The position numbers were made by a program, and so were the translations under genes. A stretch of DNA of 22,010 bases. It comes from Lachnospiraceae bacterium UBA6403. GTDB taxonomy: Bacteria > Bacillota > Clostridia > Lachnospirales > Lachnospiraceae. Numbering within the stretch: position 1 is the first letter of the stretch; every line of letters starts with the position of its first letter. Shown piece after piece: positions 16,346 through 22,010 of this stretch. The notes under the pieces were generated by a model. The model saw only the letters and a program-made list of their open reading frames with translations, was not told where the DNA came from and ran no database searches. Location of the stretch: assembly GCA_002437435.1 (NCBI GenBank), contig DJPV01000076.1, positions 737 through 22,746 of the forward strand. The letters are read 5' to 3'.

Positions 16346-16990
16346 TTATCGCATACCCTTTGCTCTAAGCTCATCTTCTTTTGCATAGCGATCCAGGATC
16401 TTATTCGCCTTTCTGTCATCGATCATATACTTGTTGCTGATTGCCTGTTTGATGATCTCATCCAATGCCATTTCTCTTAAATAAGCATCCTTTATATTGA
16501 TCGATGCGATCTCTCTGTATGCTCCCATCTTTCTTGTCAGAGTCCCATATTCGTAAGGGATCAGCTTCTCGATCATATTGCGGATCTCCTTTGCTACATT
16601 TGAGCTGTAGCCTCCTGTCGTAACACCGATCACCAGATCCTCACGCATAACGATTCCCGGGAACAGGAAGCTGCTGACCTCCTTGTTGTCTGCCACATTG
16701 ACCGGAATGTTATGCTCGTTGCAGTATTTACCGATCTTCACATTTACATCATCACGCTTGGTCGCTGCAATTACCATATCCGCTGTATCAAGTGCATCTA
16801 ATGTCATATTTGATTCATGTACACTGATTCCCGGTACCTCCTTGATCTCATCGCAGATCCTTGGTGCTATAACCGCGATCTTACAGTCAAACTTTACCAG
16901 AGAGTTAATCTTTCGAAGTGCAGTCTTTCCTCCACCGAGTACGATTACTTTTTTGTTTTCCAGATTAATAAACATTGGAAAATATGCCAT
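16346..16990 (-). CDS. Precorrin-2 dehydrogenase / sirohydrochlorin ferrochelatase-like protein
   Basis: NAD-dependent enzyme of siroheme (or anaerobic corrinoid) synthesis, the CysG N-terminal/Met8/SirC family. The 214 residues show a Rossmann motif KVIVLGGGKTALRKINSLV (14-32), DMVIAATKRDDVNVKIGKYC, VNVADNKEVSSFLFPGIV (with the family's active-site Asp in VAD) and VIGVTTGGYSSNVAKEIR, then a helical C-terminal domain. The usual SPxLA segment is SSNVA here. No uroporphyrinogen methyltransferase domain is fused and no other tetrapyrrole gene is nearby, so it is an orphan in this window. AGGAGG lies 8 nt before the ATG. Whether it also chelates iron cannot be told from sequence. Confidence 0.88.
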   Translation of the reverse strand: MAYFPMFINLENKKVIVLGGGKTALRKINSLVKFDCKIAVIAPRICDEIKEVPGISVHESNMTLDALDTADMVIAATKRDDVNVKIGKYCNEHNIPVNVADNKEVSSFLFPGIVMREDLVIGVTTGGYSSNVAKEIRNMIEKLIPYEYGTLTRKMGAYREIASINIKDAYLREMALDEIIKQAISNKYMIDDRKANKILDRYAKEDELRAKGMR

Positions 16991-17062
16991 AGTGAAACCT
17001 CCTGTCGTTCCTTTTTATTTCCTTTTTCCTTATAACCCATGGTCTGAAATAGAACTTTATTT

Positions 17063-17084
17063 CATATAATAAACAGATTATAAT
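17063..17084 (+). promoter_or_regulatory. Possible promoter region of the SpoIID-like gene
   Basis: Two TATAAT hexamers (17065-17070 and 17079-17084) lie in the AT-rich 108-bp divergent gap, but neither has a convincing -35. CAGGA at 17087-17091 serves as the ribosome binding site of the gene at 17099. Confidence 0.3.
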
Positions 17085-17098
17085 TCAGGATTACAAAA

Positions 17099-18340
17099 AT
17101 GGCAAATGGAAACAATAACGGAACATTAAAAATCAGGATCATCTCGGGACAGACTGCATACCCGATAACCGATGCAGTCGTTTCTGTCGCATCAACCGGA
17201 AACCCGGATGAAATTATAGAGGAACTGCAAACAGACAGTGACGGCATCATAGACGGCATCACCCTTGATACCCCTCCACTGGAATACAGTATGACACCAT
17301 CTGATAACCAGCCATACTCCGAATACAATCTGAAGATCAATGCTCCCGGATTTGAATCACGAATTATCTCCGGTGTCCAGATGTTTACCGATGAACAGGG
17401 AATCCAGACCATTGAACTGCGCGCTTCCGATACGGACGAATCAACCTACAATCCAACCGTGATCGGTGCACATACTCTCTGGGAAGAATACCCGCCAAAG
17501 ATCGCCGAGGATGAGATAAAAACAGTTGCAGAGACAGGCGAGATCGTCTTAAGCCGTGTTGTGATCCCTGAAACCATCGTTGTCCATGACGGAGCACCTT
17601 CCGATCCTACTGCGATCGACTACTATGTTCCTTATAAAGACTACATAAAAAATGTCGCATCAAATGAGATCTACTCCACCTGGCCGGATGCTTCCCTGCG
17701 TGCAAATATCCTTGCGATCATGTCCTTCACCTTAAACCGTGTCTATACGGAATGGTATCGTGGAAAAGGCTATGATTTCACGATCACATCATCTACCGCC
17801 TACGATCAGAAATGGATCTATAATAAAACCATATATGAAAATATCTCCCAGATTGTAGATGAACAGTTTGCCAATTATCTTTCAAGACCGGGTGTTACCC
17901 AACCACTCTTTACGCAGTACTGTGACGGCAAACGTGTCTCCTGTCCAAACTGGATGACACAGTGGGGTTCCAAAAATCTGGCTGATCAGGGGCTGTCCGC
18001 GATTGAGATTCTGCGCTATTACTATGGAGATTCCATCTATATCAACTCTGCCGAAACCATTGCCGGTATTCCATCCTCTTATCCGGGCTATGATCTGTCG
18101 ATCGGTGCAACCGGTGATAAGGTTCGCCAGCTTCAGGAACAGTTAAACCGTATAGCAAGAAATTATCCGTCCATTCCAACCGTTACCGCCGATGGCATCT
18201 ATGGCCCGGCTACTGCCGATGCAGTCAGACGCTTCCAGCAGATCTTCGACCTGCCCGCTACCGGTGTCACCGACTACTCCACCTGGTACAAAGTCTCCCA
18301 GATCTACGTTGGCGTCACCAAGATAGCCGAGAATATCTGA
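17099..18340 (+). CDS. SpoIID-like protein with C-terminal peptidoglycan-binding domain
   Basis: Likely binds or cleaves peptidoglycan. The 413 residues have three parts: a beta-rich N-terminal region (about 8-110) resembling carboxypeptidase-regulatory/Cna-B-type folds; a SpoIID-like region (about 170-312) with YVPYKDYIKNVASNEIYSTW, whose Glu190 aligns with the catalytic Glu of the SpoIID lytic transglycosylase, followed by FTITSSTAYDQKW, QYCDGK and GLSAIEILRYYYG; and a peptidoglycan-binding domain (about 333-398) with GATGDKVRQLQEQLN, DGIYGPATADAVRRFQ. There is no signal peptide or membrane helix at the N-terminus, so an envelope role would need leaderless release, a mother-cell location or a different start; none is visible upstream. 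It stands alone, divergent from the siroheme gene. Domain calls are by eye; the biological role is unknown. Confidence 0.82.
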   Translation: MANGNNNGTLKIRIISGQTAYPITDAVVSVASTGNPDEIIEELQTDSDGIIDGITLDTPPLEYSMTPSDNQPYSEYNLKINAPGFESRIISGVQMFTDEQGIQTIELRASDTDESTYNPTVIGAHTLWEEYPPKIAEDEIKTVAETGEIVLSRVVIPETIVVHDGAPSDPTAIDYYVPYKDYIKNVASNEIYSTWPDASLRANILAIMSFTLNRVYTEWYRGKGYDFTITSSTAYDQKWIYNKTIYENISQIVDEQFANYLSRPGVTQPLFTQYCDGKRVSCPNWMTQWGSKNLADQGLSAIEILRYYYGDSIYINSAETIAGIPSSYPGYDLSIGATGDKVRQLQEQLNRIARNYPSIPTVTADGIYGPATADAVRRFQQIFDLPATGVTDYSTWYKVSQIYVGVTKIAENI

Positions 18341-18349
18341 TTACCGGAC

Positions 18350-18497
18350 GACAGAGAACCCTGCCATACCCTTTATTCCGCAGAACACTCGCGTTCTATT
18401 TTTCACGTAACGGTACTAAACTCCTCACCTTCGGTGACTCGTTAAGGACCGACGTGAAAAAAGGTCTGCTTCATAAAGGTATGCAGGATTCCCTGTC
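18350..18497. repeat. Palindromic element A: multi-hairpin imperfect inverted repeat
   Basis: Outer arms 18350-18376 and 18473-18497 pair with few bulges (GACAG...CCCTG.CATACC.TTTAT against its complement). Inside are a small hairpin AGAAC/GTTCT (18382-18386 with 18393-18397) and a stem TTTTTCACGT/ACGTGAAAAA (18399-18408 with 18452-18461) capped by TCACC-TTC-GGTGA (18425-18437). It begins 9 bp after the upstream stop codon. No protein-like frame is present. It could be a REP/MITE-like repeat, a structured RNA or a bidirectional terminator. Confidence 0.7.
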
Positions 18498-18545
18498 TGT
18501 CTATGATAAGATATTCTTCTACTTTAATACGGGATTTCACAGACA

Positions 18546-18886
18546 GATCAAAAGTGCGTTGTTGCTTTTATATAATGGTATCTTGCTTTCATATCGTAAA
18601 AGATCGTATCTGGTTGTTCAGCAATCACTTTACCTTATAATTAAAATGAGAACTGATATTACTATTATGAAGCAAGCCTGCCTGAGCGTTGGTACTTAGG
18701 CTGCGTCTTTTGCAGCCTTATGTACCACTACGTCGAAGGTAGAGCGAAAGCGTCTTGCGGAATAATATGTAATATCGGCTCTCATTTAATTGTCAATGCA
18801 TCCCTCTTGCTGAACAACCAGATACGATCTTATATAAGTGATCAAAGCAAACCACTATCGTATAAAGCAACAACGCACTTTTGATC
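18546..18886. repeat. Palindromic element B: 341-bp imperfect inverted repeat
   Basis: Termini: GATCAAAAGTGCGTTGTTGC at 18546-18565, inverted at 18867-18886; identity extends 23 bp. A second perfect pair of 25 bp is 18600-18624 with 18807-18831. Inner arms also match (ATGAGAACTGATATTAC near 18644-18662 against ATGAGAGCCGATATTAC read inverted near 18786-18770). The centre is a hairpin GGTAC..AGGCTGC/GCAGCCT..GTACC (18691-18726). No transposase or coding frame lies inside. The best general description is a MITE-like element or very long hairpin; no target-site duplication was recognised. Confidence 0.85.
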
Positions 18887-18893
18887 GTCCCTC

Positions 18894-19286
18894 TTAATAT
18901 GTATCGTGGTCGTCGTAATCGTCGAAATCATCGCGGTCGTGATCCATGAACTCCCGGCTGGAAACCTTCCTTTTGGTACGTTCATCCTCTACCATATTCG
19001 ACAGCATTTCCTTGACCTCTCTGGACTTCTTAATGTTCCGGATCTCAAAATCTCCCATTGTCTTATCGGCGGAACAACATTTGATCGTGCCAAGTCCACA
19101 CATTCTCTGCCATAATTTACGTTCCAGCGAAATATCCATGATACGGTAAAGCCGTACTTCGTCTTCTTTCACACTGAAGAACCCCGTACTGATAAATAAC
19201 CGATCCTCTGATAAACTGTACTTTGTAAATGACCATGGCAATCCGAAAAATATTCGTTTGCGATCTTTCCATATAATCTCTGCCAT
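18894..19286 (-). CDS. Small PH-domain (bPH_2/DUF304-like) protein
   Basis: Function unknown. The 130 residues contain a bacterial pleckstrin-homology-like domain: FTKYSLSEDRLFISTGFFS, EDEVRLYRIMDISLERKLWQ and GLGTIKCCSADKTMGDFEIR follow the usual bPH_2 pattern in which VRLYRIMDI is the diagnostic core. The last 16 residues are strongly acidic, ending DDFDDYDDHDTY. No membrane segment is present, unlike many bPH_2 proteins. I start it at the ATG at 19286 (MAEIIWKDRKR) because GGGAGG lies 7 nt upstream; an in-frame start at 19301 lies within that site. It has its own promoter and is divergent from the DUF5721-type gene. Element B begins 7 bp after its stop. Confidence 0.82.
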   Translation of the reverse strand: MAEIIWKDRKRIFFGLPWSFTKYSLSEDRLFISTGFFSVKEDEVRLYRIMDISLERKLWQRMCGLGTIKCCSADKTMGDFEIRNIKKSREVKEMLSNMVEDERTKRKVSSREFMDHDRDDFDDYDDHDTY

Positions 19287-19323
19287 TTCAAAACCTCCCA
19301 TTGTTTTTTATAAATCTGTCCAA

Positions 19324-19352
19324 ATACTAACACACCTCCCTCCAAAGTTCAA
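19324..19352 (-). promoter_or_regulatory. Sigma-A promoter of the PH-domain gene
   Basis: Minus strand: TTGAAC (19347-19352), 17-nt spacer, TAGTAT (19324-19329), with transcription expected near 19317 and a leader of about 30 nt. Confidence 0.65.
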
Positions 19353-19391
19353 CAAATGGATTCTGCCATCCGGCAGTTTTCAGATTTACGA

Positions 19392-19420
19392 TTGCAACCT
19401 TTCCTCTTTTCCTGTAAACT
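19392..19420 (+). promoter_or_regulatory. Likely promoter of the DUF5721-type gene
   Basis: Plus strand: TTGCAA (19392-19397), 17-nt spacer, TAAACT (19415-19420), about 57 nt before the ATG at 19477. The spacing is ideal; the -10 matches four of six consensus positions. Confidence 0.5.
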
Positions 19421-19476
19421 AGAGGCATGTATTTTATTGCAATCCGTTGTTTATGGCAGGGAGGTAAAAGCTTTAT

Positions 19477-19962
19477 ATGCTTAATATAGAAATTACTGAA
19501 ACAAAAAATTTTGTAAAAAAGCTTCTGATGGAGCCGGTCTTTGATACATTTTTACTGGTGGAAGCCTATGTCCGTTCCGATGTCTCCTATACGATCGACG
19601 GCAGACTGAATCCATCTTTTTTTGATACGGAAGACCTGAAGGAAATGACCTCAAAGACTTACACGACATGGGGCGCTGCCAGACACCATATCTTCAATGT
19701 CATCAAAGGCAATAAACTCCCATTAAACTTCAAGATCGTACTGATCTTATCGGATGCGAACATTAACCGGATCATTGAACAGAACCACCTTAATCTCACC
19801 ACATCCGATATAGCAAATCTGTCTTTAAATATCTACTTTGATGGAGAAAAGATCACACTTACAACGATGGCATCCATGAATATCTTCTCTATGGATAAGA
19901 CACTTGCAACTATCTGGGATACAAATATATCTGCTTTCTTTAAGCAGAATCAGATCGTTTAA
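19477..19962 (+). CDS. DUF5721-type protein of unknown function
   Basis: A 161-residue soluble protein with no signal peptide or membrane segment. The pattern FVKKLLMEPVFDTFLLVEAY near the start, YTIDGRLNPSFFDTEDL, FNVIKGNKLPLNFKIVLILS, then LSLNIYFDGEKITLTT and a C-terminal DKTLATIWDTNISAFFKQN matches my recollection of the DUF5721 family, widespread in Lachnospiraceae and functionally uncharacterised. GGGAGG lies about 12 nt before the ATG, a loose spacing, but no better start exists. It appears monocistronic: its own promoter precedes it and the htpG control region follows. No catalytic motif is recognisable. Confidence 0.8.
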   Translation: MLNIEITETKNFVKKLLMEPVFDTFLLVEAYVRSDVSYTIDGRLNPSFFDTEDLKEMTSKTYTTWGAARHHIFNVIKGNKLPLNFKIVLILSDANINRIIEQNHLNLTTSDIANLSLNIYFDGEKITLTTMASMNIFSMDKTLATIWDTNISAFFKQNQIV

Positions 19963-20012
19963 CCACTGGGCAGCCTGCATTTCTAAATAAACCATAAAAT
20001 ATTTATGAATTA

Positions 20013-20039
20013 TTAGCACTCAATACATTCGAGTGCTAA
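20013..20039. promoter_or_regulatory. CIRCE operator (HrcA binding site)
   Basis: TTAGCACTC (20013-20021), 9-nt spacer, GAGTGCTAA (20031-20039): a perfect match to the CIRCE consensus bound by the heat-shock repressor HrcA. It ends 7 bp before the -35 of the htpG promoter. Confidence 0.95.
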
Positions 20040-20046
20040 TTTTGTC

Positions 20047-20075
20047 TTGACTTCTCTTTTTTTCTGATTTATGAT
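20047..20075 (+). promoter_or_regulatory. Sigma-A promoter of htpG
   Basis: TTGACT (20047-20052), 17-nt spacer, TATGAT (20070-20075). Transcription would begin near 20082, leaving a leader of about 120 nt before the ATG at 20205. The leader contains an 8-bp inverted repeat GAACAAAC (20095-20102) and GTTTGTTC (20152-20159). Confidence 0.8.
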
Positions 20076-20204
20076 ACCAAGTAGTGATAACACAGAACAA
20101 ACGGAAACAGTTATACATCACATTATGCGTATATTGTTAATTATTATCCATGTTTGTTCCGACGATTAGAATAAAACAGAATTTTTATAAGGAGATGCAA
20201 TTTT

Positions 20205-22010
20205 ATGAAAAAAGGAAGTTTATCAATTAACAGTGAAAACATTTTCCCCGTCATCAAGAAATGGTTGTATTCTGACCACGATATCTTTGTCAGGGAATTA
20301 ATCTCAAATGGCTGCGATGCCGTAACAAAATTAAAGAAATTATCCCTGATGGGTGAATTTGACGAACCTGACGAACCATATCGTATCGATGTGATCGCAA
20401 GTCCGGACAACAAAACCTTACAGTTTATCGATAATGGTATCGGCATGACTGCTGAAGAAGTCGAAAAGTATATTAACCAGATCGCATTTTCCGGTGCTGC
20501 TGCTTTCCTTGAACAGTACAAGGACAAGGCAACAGAGGAACAGATTATCGGTCATTTCGGACTTGGCTTCTACTCCGCATTCATGGTTGCTGATAAAGTA
20601 ACGATTGAAACCCTTTCCTACAAACCGGGTGCAGAACCTGTATACTGGGAATGTGAGAACGGTACTGAATTCTCCATGGATAAAGGTGATAAAGAGACCA
20701 GAGGTACTGTTATCACACTGTATCTGAATGAAGACAGCTATGAATTTGCAAATGAATACCGTATCAAAGAAGTAATCGACAAATACTGCTCTTTCATGCC
20801 TGTAGAGATCTACTTTACAAATGCTGATACCCCTGTAAAAGAGGAAGAAGAAAAGGCATCCGAAGCTGAAACATCAGAAGATACTTCTGCTGAATCAGGT
20901 GAAACAAAGGATGATGCTGAAAAGAAAGAAAAAGAAGCACCAAAGCCTTTAAATACAACAACTCCTCTCTGGACCAAGCACCCAAATGACTGTACAGACG
21001 ATGAATACAAAGACTTCTATCACAAGGTATTCCACGATTACAAAGATCCTTTATTCTGGATTCATTTGAACATGGACTATCCATTTAACCTGAAAGGAAT
21101 CCTGTACTTCCCTAAGATCAATACCCAGTACGATAATCTGGAAGGAACGATCAAGCTGTATAACAATCAGGTATTCGTGGCTGATAACATCAAAGAAGTT
21201 ATCCCTGAATTCCTGATGCTGTTAAAGGGTACGATTGATTGTCCGGATCTTCCACTGAATGTATCCAGAAGTGCTCTTCAGAATGATGGATTTGTTAAGA
21301 AGATATCCGATTATATTACAAAGAAGGTTGCCGATAAATTATCCGGTATGTATAAAGTCCACAGAGAAGATTATGAGAAATACTGGGATGATATCAACCC
21401 GTTTATCAAATTCGGCTGCTTAAAGGATGAAAAATTCCTAGAGAAGATGAAAGATTTCTGCATCTATAAGAATCTGGAAGGCAAATATCTGACTCTGCCG
21501 GAATATCTGGAAGCAGGAAAAGAAAAATACGAAAACAAAGTCTTCTATGTTACTGACGAAGTTGCTCAGTCACAGTACATTAACATGTTCAAGGAAGAAG
21601 GCATGGATGCTCTGATCATGACCCAGACCATCGACAGCCCATTTATCACACTTCTGGAACAGAAAAATGAAAATGTACACTTCTACAGAATCGACGCAGA
21701 TCTGTCCGATAACTTTGTAGATGAAGCATTATCAGAAGAAACAGCAAAGGACTATACCGACAAGCTGACTGAGATCTTCAAGAAAGCACTGGATGTTGAA
21801 AATATCACGATCAAGGTAGAAGCATTAAAGAATAAGGATTTATCTTCTATGCTTACCTTATCCGAAGAATCCAGACGTATGCAGGAAATGATGAAGATGT
21901 ATGGTATGGCTGGTATGGGTATGGATCCTTCCATGTTCGGTGGCAAGGGCGAAACACTGGTATTAAATGCCAACAACAATCTGGTCAAATATGTCCTTGA
22001 CAACCCGGAT
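20205..22010 (+). CDS. htpG: Molecular chaperone HtpG (Hsp90), 3' end missing
   Basis: ATP-dependent cytoplasmic chaperone of the Hsp90 family. I translated 602 codons from the ATG at 20205; the reading frame is open at the right edge. The N-terminal GHKL ATPase domain has RELISNGCDA (30-39, catalytic Glu31; the usual SNASDA is SNGCDA), DNGIGM (76-81) and GHFGLGFYSAFMVA (116-129). A charged linker rich in Glu, Lys and Ser spans about 208-248, then the middle domain with PLFWIHLN and LPLNVSRSALQND, and most of the C-terminal dimerisation domain. AAGGAG lies 10 nt before the ATG. A perfect CIRCE site and a sigma-A promoter upstream imply HrcA control. Identity is certain. Confidence 0.98.
   Translation, partial: MKKGSLSINSENIFPVIKKWLYSDHDIFVRELISNGCDAVTKLKKLSLMGEFDEPDEPYRIDVIASPDNKTLQFIDNGIGMTAEEVEKYINQIAFSGAAAFLEQYKDKATEEQIIGHFGLGFYSAFMVADKVTIETLSYKPGAEPVYWECENGTEFSMDKGDKETRGTVITLYLNEDSYEFANEYRIKEVIDKYCSFMPVEIYFTNADTPVKEEEEKASEAETSEDTSAESGETKDDAEKKEKEAPKPLNTTTPLWTKHPNDCTDDEYKDFYHKVFHDYKDPLFWIHLNMDYPFNLKGILYFPKINTQYDNLEGTIKLYNNQVFVADNIKEVIPEFLMLLKGTIDCPDLPLNVSRSALQNDGFVKKISDYITKKVADKLSGMYKVHREDYEKYWDDINPFIKFGCLKDEKFLEKMKDFCIYKNLEGKYLTLPEYLEAGKEKYENKVFYVTDEVAQSQYINMFKEEGMDALIMTQTIDSPFITLLEQKNENVHFYRIDADLSDNFVDEALSEETAKDYTDKLTEIFKKALDVENITIKVEALKNKDLSSMLTLSEESRRMQEMMKMYGMAGMGMDPSMFGGKGETLVLNANNNLVKYVLDNPD

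Noticed and set aside
17063..17071. CATATAATA resembling the -10 of sporulation sigma factors E or K before the SpoIID-like gene
   Set aside because: No matching -35 element at the required spacing; AT-rich background makes the match likely by chance.
18454..18699. 81-codon open frame across elements A and B
   Set aside because: It spans palindromic arms, lacks a ribosome binding site and recognisable domain, and its composition is explained by the inverted repeats.
19363..19376. Small hairpin CTGCC-ATCC-GGCAG in the divergent gap
   Set aside because: Only 5 bp and no gene upstream on the plus strand to terminate; probably incidental.
20815..21084. Minus-strand open frames inside htpG
   Set aside because: Antisense shadows of the charged linker; no ribosome binding site or family resemblance.

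Overview
The window looks like a piece of a low-GC Firmicutes (Clostridia) chromosome, most likely family Lachnospiraceae. The basis is the rimP-nusA-ylxR-ylxQ-infB-rbfA-nrnA-truB-ribF gene order, AGGAGG-type ribosome binding sites, consensus sigma-A promoters, a perfect CIRCE operator, and a DUF5721-type gene that I associate with Lachnospiraceae. No rRNA, tRNA, CRISPR array, insertion sequence or prophage gene was seen.

Layout. (1) Positions 1-1678, minus strand: 5' part of a type IIA topoisomerase B subunit (GyrB/ParE type) behind its own consensus promoter; it runs off the left edge. (2) 1746-4029, minus: a PhoB-type response regulator overlapping its membrane sensor kinase. (3) 4111-16237, minus: a near-continuous run of 15 genes for transcription, translation and RNA metabolism. 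The proximal half is rimP, nusA, ylxR, ylxQ, infB, rbfA, nrnA, truB and ribF. The distal half is ylxM, ffh, rpsP, khpA, rimM and trmD. A strong promoter within an inverted repeat separates the halves, and a terminator-like hairpin sits between khpA and rimM. The leader ahead of rimP has a promoter followed by an intrinsic terminator, so the operon looks attenuated at its entry. (4) 16346-16990, minus: an orphan siroheme-synthesis dehydrogenase. (5) 17099-18340, plus: a SpoIID-like and peptidoglycan-binding-domain protein with no signal peptide. (6) 18341-18893: 553 bp without a credible gene, between convergent genes, occupied by two large imperfect palindromes (about 148 and 341 bp). (7) 18894-19286, minus: a small PH-domain protein, and 19477-19962, plus: a DUF5721-type protein; these two are divergent. 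(8) 20205-22010, plus: most of htpG (Hsp90), preceded by a perfect CIRCE operator and a sigma-A promoter, and running off the right edge.

The central operon joins RNA polymerase elongation control (NusA), 30S maturation (RimP, RbfA, RimM, S16), initiation (IF2), tRNA modification (TruB, TrmD), RNA turnover (NrnA), flavin cofactor synthesis (RibF) and co-translational targeting (YlxM, Ffh). Several of its genes begin with GTG, TTG or apparently ATT. The parts most worth a second look are the palindromic elements at 18350-18886, the apparent ATT start and attenuator of rimP, the CIRCE control and charged linker of HtpG, and the Asn/Asp/Arg repeat tract in IF2. I did not find a convincing new multi-gene system; the palindromic elements are the best candidates for something undescribed.
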